64,000 nt of DNA from Armigeres subalbatus. Taxonomy: Eukaryota; Arthropoda; Insecta; Diptera; Culicidae. The position numbers and the translations under genes were made by a program. A model generated the notes under the pieces. The model was not told the origin of the DNA. It made no database searches and saw nothing but the letters and a program-made list of their open reading frames with translations. Shown piece by piece: positions 11,461 through 22,700 of the stretch. Where the stretch lies: positions 15,347,284-15,411,283 of the forward strand of contig NC_085139.1 of the NCBI RefSeq assembly GCF_024139115.2, written 5' to 3'. The stretch's first letter is position 1; the number at the start of each line of letters is the position of its first letter.

Positions 11461-13007
11461 TATTTATTTATTTATTCAGACTAAGGTCGAAGTGGCCTGT
11501 GCACTATACAAGAGTCTTCTCCATTCGGCTCGGTTCATGGCTACACGTCGCCAACCATGCAGACTACGGAGGGCCTGCAAGTCATCTTCCACCTGATCGA
11601 TCTACATTGCGCGCTGCGCATCTCGCCTTCTTGTACCCGTTGGATCGTTGTCGAGAACCATTTTCACCGGGATACTGCACGACATTCTGGCCATCTGCAC
11701 CCCACCATAGATGGTACGCAGCACTTTTATTTTAAAAAATCCAAGTGCACGTTGGTCTAATGAGCGTTTTGTAGATCGTCAGTTTGGTTCGTCGGCGAAC
11801 TCTATTCGATCGGAGCGTCTTGCGGAATCTAAAGTACATACGATTTCCAGCCACTATGCGTCTCCGAATTTCTCTGCTGGTATCATTTTCGGCAGTCACC
11901 AGTGAGCTCAAGTACACAAATTCTTTTACCACTTCAGATTTCGTCACCCCCGATGCAAACTCGCGGTGGGTGGCTCACATCCTCTTGAACCTCTTCCTAT
12001 CATGTACTTCGTCTTCGATGTGTTGATGACTAGTCCGATCCGCTTAGCTTCCCTCTTCAGTCTGATGTAGGCTTCCTCCATCTTCTCAATGTTACGTGCC
12101 ATAATATCAATGTCGTCGGCGAAGCCAAATAGCTGGACGGACTTCGTGAAAATCGTACCACTCGTGTCAATCTCTGCCCTTCGTATTACCCCTTCCAAAG
12201 CGATGTTGCATAGTAGACACGAAAGACCATCACCTTGCCGTAACCCTCTGCGCGTTTCAAAGGGACTCGAGAAGGCCCCTGAAACTCGAACTACGCACAT
12301 CACCCGATCCATCGTCGCCTTGATCAACCGTGTCAGTTTATCCGGAAATCCATGTTGAGCGTTCGCCCATGAAATCCGTTTGGTACTGCCCCACGAACTC
12401 TCTTGCAATTGGTGTTAGTCGACGGCTTGAAATTTGGGAGAGTACCTTGTTGGAGGCGTTCAGCAATGTGATTGCGCGGTAGTTGCTACAATCCAACTTA
12501 TCGCCCTTTTTGTAGATGGGACACACGATACCTTCCATCCACTCATGCGGCAAAACCTCCTCCTCTCAAATCTTGTCAATGACCCAGTGCTGCGCTCTAG
12601 CCAGTGCTGCACTCTAGCCAGTGCTTTAATAGCTCTCCAGTTAGTTGGTCAACCCCAGGGGTTTTGTTGGTTTTTAGCCGACCAATCTCCTCCTGGATTT
12701 CCTGGAGATACGGTGCCGGTAGACGTATGTCCTGCGCGCGTTCTCCCAGGTTCGTCACCACATCGCCATTCAGGTGTTCTTCGTAGTGCTGCCGCCACCT
12801 TTGGATCACCTCACGCTCGTTCGTAAGAAGGTTCCCGTTTATGTCCTTACACATATCAGGCCGTGGCTCGTGGCCCTTACTTCTTCAACTTCTCAGAGAA
12901 CTTTTGTGTGTTATTAGCGCGGTACAGTTGCTCCGTTTCTTCACAGTCTCGATCTTCCTGCTAGCGCTTGTTCCTCCGCAAAATCGAGTTCCGCGCCCGT
13001 TTATATA
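11461..13007 (-). pseudogene. RTE-clade non-LTR retrotransposon copy A, 5'-truncated
   Basis: Minus-strand reverse transcriptase relic. In order it shows a linker containing MCKDINGNLLTNE, the RT block with IVCPIYKKGDKLDCSNYRAI, RGLRQGDGLSCLL (motif B), FADDIDIMA (catalytic motif C), then the C-terminal segment EFVYLSSLVTAENDT. It is split into several frames by indels, and the motif A region is damaged. The 3' end is an AT-rich TGAATAAATAAATA tail at about 11461. The 5' break at about 13007 lies within the linker, so the endonuclease is missing. The nearest relatives in this window are copies B, C and D. It interrupts the inverted LTR-like block. Confidence 0.88.
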
Positions 13008-13009
13008 CA

Positions 13010-14437
13010 CACGTATATACAGAAGATCAATTTAAATTTTCAATAGCAGTCTTTGAGCCTCTGATGTGTTTTTTTGAAGTTTGAGTCGTCGCATGCCCAG
13101 TTTCATTGTAATTGGTGTTATGGCTCCTGCTCTCCTCATTTTGATCCCTGATTCCGACCCTGGTAGAAATTTCAGAAGGTCACTTTCAATTGCAAACAGA
13201 ATTCATTGAGCTCCTGATGTGTTTTCATGAAGTTTGAGCAGTCGCATGCCCAGTTTCATTGTAATTGGTGTTATGTCCCCAGCTCTCATCATTTTGACCC
13301 CTGAATCCGACCCTGGTCGAAATTTCAGAAGGTAAATTTCAATTGCAAACCGAATTCATTGAGCTCCTGATGTGTTTTCATGAAGTTTGAGCAGTCGCAT
13401 GCCCAGTTTCATTGTATGTTGTGTTATGTCCCCTGCTCTCCTCATTTTGACCCCTGATTCCGACCCTGGTCGAAATTTTAGAAACTCAATTTCAATTGCA
13501 AACAGAATTCATTGAGCTCCTGAGGTGTTTTCATGACGTTTGAGCAGTCGCATGGTCAGATTTATTGAAATTGGTGTTATGGCCGCTGCTGTCCCCCATT
13601 TTGGCCCCTGAATCCGGCCCTGGTAAGAATTTCAGAAGATCACATTCAATTGAGAATGGAAATTTAAAAATTCCTGATTTGTAAAGCTTGTATAGCTGCA
13701 TGTCAATTCCCGCAGTCATGTTTCATTGTAATTGGTTTTGTAGCCCACACTATACCATTGTGACATCTATTGGGTCAATCTGGGAAACGAGGGCTAGATT
13801 ATAATTTTGTGTGTACGAACTTTCTTCTGGAAGGAGATTCTCTATTCATCCCGTGGATTCGCATAAGTGTCTTTGCTTATGGAACCATCCCACCCATTTT
13901 TGGCCCTTCATACAGGAGTTTGATGAAATACATACAATAGTATAATCATGATCAACTCGTTTGTCAGATATGGCCAGTGCTATCGGCAGGTGCCTTGCTA
14001 CAATAGATGGTAGTATCATCATCATCATCATCATCATCATCACACTATACCATTGTGACCCCTGAATCCGGCCCTGAATTTAGTCAACAATGTCCTATTC
14101 GAATGATGAAACTTTCGAAATCGACTAGAATTCTTGTCAAATATGTTTTAGAAATGGTTTGATGGTTGATTTGTAAATTCCGGACGTAAACATGGTCAGA
14201 ACATTGAGTTGATGTACGAATTACAGGGAAAAAGACCCCCGCGCACACTTATTTTTAGCAATAACTCGGACCTGAACAGGAATTTCGGTCTTAAAATGTA
14301 TCAGGGCAAAAATATACCTATTCCCATTGAGCACAAACGAAACCGCGAGGAATTCCGACGATCAGGTACTGAATGCGAGCCATTAGAAAAAAATCCGTTC
14401 GTCCTGGGTCTTTGAGGGTTAAGGTGGTGCTATAACA
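13010..14437 (-). mobile_element. Gypsy-type LTR, - orientation, truncated by RTE copy A
   Basis: Read on the minus strand it starts TGTTATAGCACCACC at 14437, immediately after the purine-rich tract AAGAGGGAAA (14438-14447), which is the standard junction between internal region and 3' LTR. It matches 1457-2718 inverted, including the ~156-bp tandem repeats (about 13040-13720). The end of the LTR is lost where RTE copy A begins. A later insertion occupies 13764-14040. Confidence 0.65.
13764..14040 (+). mobile_element. 5'-truncated LINE tail with (ATC)n end
   Basis: This sequence is absent from the otherwise matching block at 1.9 kb. It is flanked by an exact 18-bp direct repeat, CACACTATACCATTGTGA, at 13746-13763 and 14041-14058, and it ends in a run of ATC trinucleotides. 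A short insert, a simple-repeat tail and a long target duplication are the marks of target-primed reverse transcription. The family is not identified. Confidence 0.75.
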
Positions 14438-14447
14438 TTTCCCTCTT

Positions 14448-14925
14448 CAGGACAAAACGTCGTGTTCAAACCTTGGGGTAAGTCGAATTGGTTGTCGTCG
14501 AGATGTAGTGGCTACTGGTATGCGGCTACCAGCAACAGGTGATGGCATCGAATTCAACTCTGGAGCTGATTGTTGTGATCCTTGGTTCTTAATCGCTTGA
14601 TTTGGTTGAGCTTAAGGAACAGTAGGAACGTTTACAATTGGCTGTGGACGGATATTGAATTCCTCCAGTAGATTCGACAACGGTAGGGCTTTACTCAGGT
14701 TTGCTGGAAACTCTTCACCCTCGTTGTAGTCTAAGGCAATGTGTCGTGGACGGAGTTGATTGATGTGAGACCTGATTAGTCCTTGACTTTGTCCACTCAG
14801 CTAGACATTATAGTTCACCACTGCCATCTTCTCGATGACCTTGCCTACTTCCCAATACCAGTCGCCACTCACTGAGCTTCTCGAATGTATCCAACAGGCA
14901 GGCTTATACGATATAGTCGTTTGGT
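14448..14925 (-). pseudogene. Gypsy-type pol 3' end (integrase C-terminus)
   Basis: The minus-strand translation contains DWYWEVGKVIEKMAVVNYNV, then LIRSHINQLRPRHIALDYNE, then a serine- and proline-rich tail ending about 10 bp before the purine-rich tract. This matches the integrase C-terminal domain and pol tail of Ty3/gypsy elements (W...GK, SH.NQLRPR). At least one in-frame stop follows NYNV. Upstream pol sequence (further right) is not recognisable, so only the last part of the element survives. It is oriented towards its LTR at 14437. Confidence 0.7.
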
Positions 14926-16359
14926 TTCTATTAGGGAGTTAATTTTTTTTCTCTTCTTGTCGTGAGCAAAAAAAATAATTTTGCTAGTAAAGAAAGATCA
15001 GTTTCCTCGTTCATACTCTTTCTTTTTTCTTCGGAGTTAAAGCTAGGAAGGAAGATTGTTCGATATCGTCACCACAAATTGCCATCCGTTCGTTTTAAAT
15101 TCACTTTTATATATGCAATTCTTCATTCCTGCCGTATCCTGACAAGTTTTGAAACACGCTTGATTTGAATCGTGTTAAGAATTTGAGTTCTTCCCAGCAC
15201 TGATACAAATTTTTAATTCCAAATGAGTTTATTTCTCTATTATTGATGACCAGCCGCCAGATTGCATCCGACAGTGTTTCTCTTATGGAAGAAAGCCATA
15301 TTTCATGTTTCATTTCCGCAACGTTGAGTTAAATCAACTTAATCACATTCACATTGCAGCGATGAAAGAAACGGTAAACTTGCCACTGACAGCCAATAAA
15401 TTACATCTGCTATGCCTTCATAATAGCGAAACACGTTTCTTTTCTGCACCCAACAATGTAGCTCTGTTTTTACTCTCTATTTCGATTTTCTCACCCTCCG
15501 GGAAAATATTGCCTTATCATAAAGACTATCCTGCTGCATCGCTGTTGGTCGGCCATAATACGCCATACGGCTCCAAAGGATCCCACGAAAGAGAGCTCCA
15601 GAACAATTAAAAATATAATTACCTATTTACATACGTGCACACTTCCATACACCGGGGAGGAAATTAAAGGGGAAATATAAACATTTTCCATGCATGTATT
15701 ATTAATTATTTATTGTTATTGCACTCGTAGCGAAGTTTGTACGTCGCAAGATCTCCGCAGTCTCTGAGGGCGTTGCTGGAAAAAAGCCTTGGTCTCGTAG
15801 AAAAATATTTTCCAAACTCATCAAACACAATGATGCAATTTCGAACCCGAGGGAGGAATCCGGCCGACAATGGGAGGATCTGACCGGCAGAAAAGCGGAT
15901 CCCGAGCCTCTTCAGTGCGGTGGATTTTTTTTCCTCGCTATAATTACAGTTGCATAAAATCCGGTGCTCGTTACCCGAAGTGAAGATAGGAACAGCGGAG
16001 CGTGTGCCAAAAGGTTCTGAAAGGCCGAAGCATGGCGGCAGTAACTAATTGCAGAAAAATGTAAATCAGTTGGGGGAAACCTTGCTCCAGCAAAGGTAGG
16101 GCGGGAGTAATGTGTTGATGTTTTCTTATGCCACGACGACGACGACGACGCAAAAGGACTCATAGAATGAGGATCTGATGGTGGCATCTATTTGCCTGTT
16201 GTTTGATCCACCTCTGGGAGTGTCGGCTAGTGAAGGAACTGAGTTAACTAGTGCAATTGTACAATGAGGAACAAACCAGCGAAAAAAGGACAAAATTTAA
16301 TTAATCTGGATATATTTGTGAAGCTTTGGGATTTCTCTGACTGGCATTCAGTCCAATAC
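14926..16359. other. Anonymous spacer
   Basis: About 1.4 kb without recognisable coding similarity. It holds a short CGACGACGACGACG microsatellite at about 16134-16150. Open frames such as 15305-15610 (+) and 15912-16187 (-) have no recognisable domains. Confidence 0.45.
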
Positions 16360-16577
16360 GGACCTTTAAAAAAAAGACAGGTCTTCGACCAGAGGTCGTA
16401 TAGACTGAACACTTAACATCTAGCATGAGACAACGGACAGGACACCCAGTGGACCAGTGGAGAATTTTTCGATCACGAAAAGTTTACACCTTACCGGGGC
16501 TGGAATCGAACCCACACTCCACAGCACATGTGTTTAGACGATTGACGTCGCTAACTGCACGGCCACGAAGCCCACAA
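16360..16577 (-). mobile_element. tRNA-derived SINE, - strand
   Basis: Read on the minus strand, it starts near 16577 with an A-box-like TGGCCGTGCAGTTAGCGACG and, about 40 bp on, a B-box GGGTTCGATTCCAGCCC. This is the spacing of an internal RNA polymerase III promoter. It runs on to a T-rich end near 16368. A second copy lies at 20815-20912. It does not fold as an intact tRNA. Confidence 0.75.
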
Positions 16578-16914
16578 CCAACACATACTCTGCAGAGTTC
16601 GAGTATGAGAATAAATATCAGTTCGACATATGAGAATCAATATCAGCAGCTGAACAAAAATGGGAAGACAGATCGGCTGCCGCACGGATATTATTGCCGG
16701 ATTGCGGACAAACATCATCCTCGCATTCTGGACGGAAGTTCTTTTCGAACTCCAGCCAAGAATCCTAATCAGATTCGGGTCATAAATCTTACCCGTAATG
16801 TGAAAAAGAATCCACGCTGGTTTCAGGAAGGAAATAATCGACGGATTCTCCGGATTCCAGACAAGAATTCTCTCAAGATTCCGGCGGGATTCTTCCCAAG
16901 AGTTCGAACAGGAA
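16578..16914. other. Spacer between SINE and 24-bp array
   Basis: About 340 bp that grade into degenerate versions of the following array from about 16830 (GGATTCTCCGGATTCC). Confidence 0.5.
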
Positions 16915-17536
16915 TCCTCTCCGGATTCCGGAAAGGAATCCTCTCCGGATTCCGGAAAGGAATCCTCTCCGGATTCCGGAAGGGAATCCTCTCCGGATTC
17001 CGGAAAGGAATCCTCTCCGGATTCCGGAAGGGAATCCTCTCCGGATTCCGGAAGGGAATCCTCTCCGGATTCCGGAAGGGAATCCTCTCCGGATTCCGGA
17101 AGGGAATCCTCTCCGGATTCCGGAAGGGAATCCTCTCCGGATTCCGGAAGGGAATCCTCTCCGGATTCCGGAAGGGAATCCTCTCCGGATTCCGGAAGGG
17201 AATCCTCTCCGGATTCCGGAAGGGAATCCTCTCCGGATTCCGGAAGGGAATCCTCTCCGGATTCCGGAAGGAATCCTCTCCGGATTCCGGAAGGAATCCT
17301 CTCCGGATTCCGGCAGGAATCCTCTCCGGATTCCGGCAGGAATCCTCTCCGGATTCCGGCAGGAATCCTCTCCGGATTCCGGCAGGAATCCTCTCCGGAT
17401 TCCGGCAGGAATCCTCTCCGGATTCCGGAAGGGAATCCTCTCCGGATTCCGGAAGGGAATCCTCTCCGGATTCCGGAAGGGAATCCTCTCCGGATTCCGG
17501 AAGGGAATCCTCTCCGGATTCCGGAAGGGAATCCTC
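16915..17536. repeat. 24-bp tandem array (GGAATCCTCTCC type)
   Basis: About 26 nearly identical units reading GGAATCCTCTCC then GGATTCCGGAAG (24 bp). A central block near 17270-17425 holds about seven 23-bp units, five of them with GGCA in place of GGAAG. The homogeneity is much higher than in the 5.3-9.8 kb array. The 24-bp period keeps frames open on both strands (16425-17567 on +, 16551-17591 on -), and the 23-bp block rotates the frame without meeting a stop. There is no sign of a real protein. Confidence 0.95.
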
Positions 17537-17564
17537 CCTGGCCTCCGGACAGGAATGCATTCAC

Positions 17565-18766
17565 TAATGTTGAGGACTTTTCAGCTTGCATGAACTAAAC
17601 ATTTTCCCACTGTGCAATGCGCACTTCCAACCAACCGGATGGGGGTCAATGATAATTCTCTGTTTCGGGAGAAAAGGACATTCAAATAAAAATTCAAATG
17701 AGCGAGAAGGTCGCGGCCGGTGCCCGTTTTTTCTGCCATGCTGTTGTTTCGCTTTCGGTTCTTTAACTGTCAAATTTGCATGCTAAATGCCCGGCTGCTA
17801 AAAACTTCAAGTGCCTCAACTTTGCTCTGTGCTCTATTTTTGCATTTGTTGCGGGCATTGATCGTTGTTGATAGAACCCAAACGGGGCAAAAAAAAAAGC
17901 AATGACTGTGCGTCTCATTTAAATTTCAAGTAGCATCAAGGGGTGGAACAAAATGTTGGCCAATGCGAAGCAGAAAAAATAACTAAATAATTCAACAGAT
18001 TCAATGATCCTTTTCCCTGCCCGGGTTGCTGTTCCCACGGAGATGCTCATCCTGCTTCTGAGAGAATGGCACCGCTCGAGCTGGAAACAAAGTAAACTAT
18101 GACTTTTGTGCAGATTTAGTGGCCTTCTTTGATGGTCCGAGAGGCATTCCGGAGCAAAGACCAACTTCACAAGAGCTTTTACCTGCCCCAAATGCGATTT
18201 CATTTATTAATTACAATTTAATTTGCGATATTTGATTACCGAGAGAACCAGAACAGCAACAGCAGCGCATGCAGTGGAACGCCAGAGGCCAAGTGAAATA
18301 ACTTTTCACTTGAATGTGCGGAATTGTTTTTCTTTCCACTACTGCCGGAGGAGTGCTTCTCTATTTGCTCATTTACTTTTAATGGGTTTTCCAAGGCCCC
18401 TCGCCGGGGCAAACCTTCCCAAAAGTCGCTCAAACCTGACTGGATTCGTTGTTTGCTTTGCGCATCTATCGAGAGCATGGGAAGTTTCCTCCAACATGTC
18501 TCCGGCGCGTGGAGCTATTTGGGTAGTTGGATGGAGGAAAAATGCTTCGCTTGTTTCAAATAAACGTACATTAACGACATCAAACAATCGTCGTATAAAC
18601 TGGGTGAGGCAGAGGTTCTTAACCATCCGAGTTGACATCTATTGGTAAAACAAAAATCAGCTTTGATTGTGTCTAGTTTTATTATGTTACTTTTAAATAA
18701 TTTTCTAAAACTTTAAAAAATTGTATTGTGCATTTCTCGGGTACTTATTTTTAAAGGACGTATGTG
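17565..18766. other. Anonymous spacer
   Basis: About 1.2 kb with moderate GC and no recognisable gene. Overlapping short open frames on both strands at 18223-18648 lack known domains. It could be single-copy intergenic sequence. Confidence 0.4.
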
Positions 18767-18906
18767 ACTTTGTATGCAAAGATTCAAACGTTGATTTATC
18801 CAATCTGATACCAATTCCACGCAAAGGTTAACCACAGACAGGTAGAAGGTAGCCGAAGCTACAGATTGGACAATTCGACGTTTGAACCTTTGCATACAAA
18901 ATCACA
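18767..18906. mobile_element. 140-bp hairpin MITE
   Basis: Arms of about 46 bp are inverted copies. The left arm starts GTGACTTTGTATGCAAAG and ends CCAATCTG. The right arm is its diverged complement ending CTTTGCATACAAAATCAC. The unpaired centre is about 48 bp. Confidence 0.75.
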
Positions 18907-19700
18907 CTTTGTTTGACTAAGTACCAGATTTTGATAAAAAGAAACGCATAAACATTTTCTAATGGTATCAAAACAAAAGCAGTCACGATAGTGCAAACAA
19001 GTTGGAAACCTGAGCATGGGAAACTGCACGTTCGAATCAAGAACCATAAGTAGAGGGAAATAAAACCGTTCCCGAATTGGCAAACTTTTGAGTCGTTAAA
19101 ATTATTTTTTATTTCTCTTCTTCCGGCTCACATCAGGGCGCTCGGCAATTGTCTGTCTATTTGATAGGTTTCGTGTAGCTCTGGTTCCTGTCTCATGCAC
19201 TACATAGGCACCGACAAACCAACGTTGTAGTAAGTAAGCGGGATTCCAACTCTAACTAATTTCGTTCCGGTTTCCATTCCACTTAACCCAGCTACATTAG
19301 GGCCTTAGCTTGCATATTTCCATAGCCAGCACCAGAACTCACGATCGATCTAACGCGAAGGCGTAGCCATTAATGAATTGAATTTAATGACAAAAATACA
19401 TTGCCTGGAACATTTTGGAAATATTTACTTTAAGTTGGCTCAAAATACACTTTTTTAAATGTTTTGATGGGTCGTTCAATTCGATACCCTGATGCTCTGG
19501 GCAAAAATTCATCCAGATCGGTCAAAGTTTAGGCAGTGCTAAGCTCATTGGAAGTTTATATGGATAAATGTATGGAGAAACATCGAAAAATAGTAATCTG
19601 GAGCTAGTTGGTACCATTTACGATGAAGAACTATGACATTCATTCAGTCTAGCTCCCATGCGTTGAGTGTGTTTCAACACACGTTTCATTTGAGTCATTG
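18907..19700. other. Anonymous spacer
   Basis: About 800 bp without a recognisable gene or inverted ends. Confidence 0.4.
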
Positions 19701-20060
19701 TATCATCCATAAGTTTTGAGACTTTGAGTTTCTCCCAACATTGCCGATAATTCATTCAAGAACTTCTTCGATAACTTAGCATCACTTCTTGCAGCAATTC
19801 TTTCGGGAAAAATTTCTAAAACAAATCTTGGAGAAAAAAATCCTCGGAATTCTTGGATAAGAACTTCATTGGAATTCTTGAATATGTGGAGAGGAAATTT
19901 TCCCAGAATTCGTATGTTCGTATGGGAGTATTTCGTCATAATTCGAGAGGGAGGCACTTCCCAGAGATCTTGATAGAGGCATTGTGCCTTTTAAAATTCT
20001 TACAGGAGGAATTTCTTGTTGATCTTCTGGGAAAAAACTTTTTCAAAAATTTCGCGGAAG
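19701..20060. repeat. Degenerate GGAATTC-type satellite fragment
   Basis: Repeated GGAATTCTTGGA, AGAACTTC and AAATTTTC motifs with roughly 12- and 24-bp spacing recall the satellite at 5.3-9.8 kb. They are too diverged to count units reliably. Confidence 0.4.
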
Positions 20061-20814
20061 GTACGCCCTAGACCATTGCGCAGCAACATTCCCATTCTTT
20101 TTATTCAAAAATCCACCTTCGGTGGTGCAAAAGGCTGACTCAAAAAAAATCTCCATCCACCTACCGCTTTAACCTGTTGCCGACTTCTTTTATTTCTTAA
20201 TTGAGACTTCGCCATTATGAGCTGTGGAGAATGTAGTTATCTTGAATCAGTTATCCAAAATGTGGGTAACAACAGCTATGTATCAATAGTACCTATTTAT
20301 AGAAATACAATAATAAATCAATTTTATAAACAATGTAAGAATATTTAAAATTCAATCGCAGTAGGCAAGTAAGGTGTGAGCATACTTAACAAAGTTAATG
20401 TGCACAAATTTGAAACTCAATCGCAGTAGGTGGTGATGGGATTTCAGAATCGTATGTCACGTAGGAATAAGATGATTCAGTTTTCGTTTCTTAAAGCGAA
20501 GGCAAACCTATCAGTTTTCGGGTTTCAATTCAAATTTTCCGCCGATTGGAAGAGCCAATCAAACTAGGATTTGTATGGCTACGACATGAGCCTCTGGGTC
20601 TGCCTTTGCTGTGATGCCTCGCTGGGTTTCAGTCCAATGCTTGTTTACATATTTCGTTTCCGCTCCTACCTAAGGTGTGGCCGACCCAGCCCCGCTTCTG
20701 ATCCCGAATTTCTGTTGCTATCGGCCTCTGGTGGCAAAAACGATGAAGCTCGTTCTTTGAGAACTATTTGTGAGGCTACACAACACCCAATGGCCCATAA
20801 GAGAACTTTTTCGC
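20061..20814. other. Spacer with shared repeat family
   Basis: A direct repeat of TCAATCGCAGTAGG occurs at about 20354 and 20420. The segment at about 20530-20790 (TGCTGTGATGCCTCGCTGGG, GTGGCCGACC) resembles 61340-61580, so both probably belong to one unnamed dispersed repeat. No protein is recognised. Confidence 0.4.
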
Positions 20815-20912
20815 TTTACGAAAAAAAAAACTTTTTCACTGGGATGGGAATCAAACTCACACTCCACAGCACATGCGTCTAGACGATTGACGTCGCTAAC
20901 CGCATAACCACT
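20815..20912 (-). mobile_element. tRNA-derived SINE fragment, - strand
   Basis: On the minus strand it shows GCGGTTAGCGACGTCAATCG followed by GTGTGAGTTTGATTCCCATC, the same tRNA-like head as the SINE at 16360-16577. Only the head and a short body are present, and the B-box is mutated. Confidence 0.7.
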
Positions 20913-20927
20913 ACTTACTTTGCGCTT

Positions 20928-21250
20928 CACACTTTTTACTGCGAGAAGTGAGAAATGAGGAGTGAGAAGTAAGACGTCTCACTTCTCACTTCTCATTTCT
21001 CACTTCCCACTGTAAAAAAAATAGTGCGAAATGGCTAGTGAGATGTCTTACTACTCGCTTTGCGCTTTTCACTTTTTACAACGAGAAGTAAGAAATGAGG
21101 AGTGAGAAGTCCCATTTCTTAAACCTCATTTCTAACTGTGGAAAGTGAAGTGGGTAGTGAGATGTCTCATTACTCACTTCGCGCTTCTCACTTTCTACCG
21201 TGAGAAGTGAGAAATAAGGAATGAGAATTGAGACATTTCACTCCTAATTT
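20928..21250. repeat. Palindrome-rich GAGAAGTGAG tract
   Basis: Multiple copies of GAGAAGTGAG and its complement CTCACTTCTC alternate, arranged as two to three diverged units of about 120-140 bp. Many small dyads overlap, so the tract can fold in several ways. Confidence 0.8.
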
Positions 21251-21255
21251 CTAAG

Positions 21256-21545
21256 TTTTCAAATGACCTATTCAGCCAAATGTCCTATTCGGCCAAATGA
21301 TCCTTTCGGCCAAATTATCCTTTCGGCCAAATGGAATTCAGCCAAACGACCCTTTCCTGTTCGGTCAAATGTCCTATGTGACCTAATGTCCTATTCGGCC
21401 GGATTTCCTATTCGTCAAAATTACCTATTCGGCCGGATGACCCTTTCGGCCAGATGGGTTTCAGCCTTATTGTTTGTTCGGCCTAGTGATATTCGGCCAA
21501 ATGGCTTTCGGTCCAATGGGTTTCGACCAAATGACCCTTCCCGTT
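21256..21545. repeat. TTCGGCCAAATG short-repeat tract
   Basis: About fifteen diverged copies of TTCGGCCAAATG with spacers such as ATCCTTTC. The same repeat resumes at 32886-32972, on the other side of the RTE/BEL block. Confidence 0.85.
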
Positions 21546-21659
21546 AAAACTTATTGGCGAGCTGCTGTGCAATCTTTGCTTGCGCGTTACCACCACGAAG
21601 AGCTGAGCGTTTGAGAAGAGCGCGACAATACAATTGATGTCATAATTCAAGTGATTTAT

Positions 21660-22030
21660 TGATAGCTTTGCGGGCAACAGGGACTATGTCCAAGGGCTTG
21701 ACGATCCCTCCCCAGGCCATCTGCGAGTTGTGAGGCTTGCCTAGCATGTGGTGGGGTTTGACAGTGGGCCCTGTTAAACCTCTATAAAAAGCTGCATGTA
21801 TCCGCAAGTAGGCCCCACCAAAGCAAACCGTGTGCCGCTCAAAGCGCACAAGCCCAAGTCCTGGTGTTAGGTGGGACGCTAAACAGCCCTGACACGACGG
21901 CCCTCCGACGAGACAGGAGGTTTGCGCAGGCCCAATAAGCCGCCTGGAAAACCAATCATTACAATATAAGAGATAACAATATAAGAGATAATGCGACTCG
22001 ATATAATCGGCAAAGACCTAGGCGACGAAT
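21660..22030 (+). other. RTE copy B 5' leader
   Basis: It matches 63255-63595 (copy D) closely, including GGGACTATGTCCAAGGGCTT-type, CTATAAAAAGCTGCATGTA and GCGACTCGATATAATCGGC segments. Copy B has an extra tandem AACAATATAAGAGAT near 21968. The conserved TATAAAAAG could be a core promoter element, but that is only an inference. Confidence 0.75.
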
Positions 22031-22039
22031 ACAGGATCA

Positions 22040-22700
22040 CGATTGGAAGCTTGGAACATGGAATTGCAAGTCGCTAGGTTTCGCAGGTTGCGACAGGATG
22101 ATCTACGATTAACTACATCCCCGCAACTTCTACGTCGTGGCGCTGCAGGAGATTTCCTGGACAGGACAGAAAGTGTGGAAAAGCGGGCATCGAGCGGCTA
22201 CCTTCTACCAAAGCTGTGGCACCACCAACGAGCTGGAAACCGGCTTCATAGTGCTGGGTAAGATGCGCCATCGTGTGATTGGATGGCAGCCAATCAACAC
22301 AAGGATGTGCAAGCTGAGGATAAAAGGTCGTTTCTTCAACTATAGCATCATCAACGTGCACTGCCCACACGAAGGGAGACCCGACGACGAGAAAGAAGCG
22401 TTCTACGCACAGTTGGAGCAGACATACGATGGATGCCCACTGCGGGACGTCAAAATAGTCATCGGTGACATGAACGCACAGGTAGGAAGATAGGAAATGT
22501 ATAGACCGGTCATCGGACCGGATAGTCTGCACACTATATCGAATGACAATGGCCTACTCCGACATCACGAACGTCCGCACTTACCGCAGTGCGAATATTG
22601 AATCCGACCACTACCTCGTTGTAGTATGCCTACGCTCAAAACTCTCGACGGTGTACAACACGCGTCGAAGTCGGACGCCGTGGCTCAACATTGGGGGCTA
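22040..22700 (+). pseudogene. RTE copy B apurinic/apyrimidinic-type endonuclease relic
   Basis: The translation at 22137-22493 starts with ALQEISWTGQ, continues through TGFIVLGKM and KGRFFNYSIINVHCPHEG, and ends with IVIGDMNAQVGR. These are the ordered motifs of the endonuclease that nicks target DNA in RTE elements, including the QE metal-binding and GDxNAxxG motifs. A stop follows QVGR. After a gap, another frame gives SDITNVRTYRSANIE then SDHYLVVV, the catalytic SDH motif, at about 22556-22630. The fragmentation means it is inactive. Confidence 0.85.

Noticed and set aside
13846..14043. Frame starting with nine methionines
   Set aside because: The complement of the (ATC)n tail of a LINE insertion.
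1457..14437. One 13-kb DNA transposon with 1.2-kb inverted ends
   Set aside because: The right arm joins a gypsy pol end through a purine tract, so the arms are better explained as LTRs. No shared target duplication was found, and TTAA near the tip is inside the LTR.
16915..17536. CRISPR-like array
   Set aside because: Units are directly contiguous with no unique spacers, and the genome is eukaryotic.
16425..17591. 380-codon + frame and 346-codon - frame
   Set aside because: Both depend on the same 24/23-bp tandem array; the + frame starts inside a SINE. No protein similarity.
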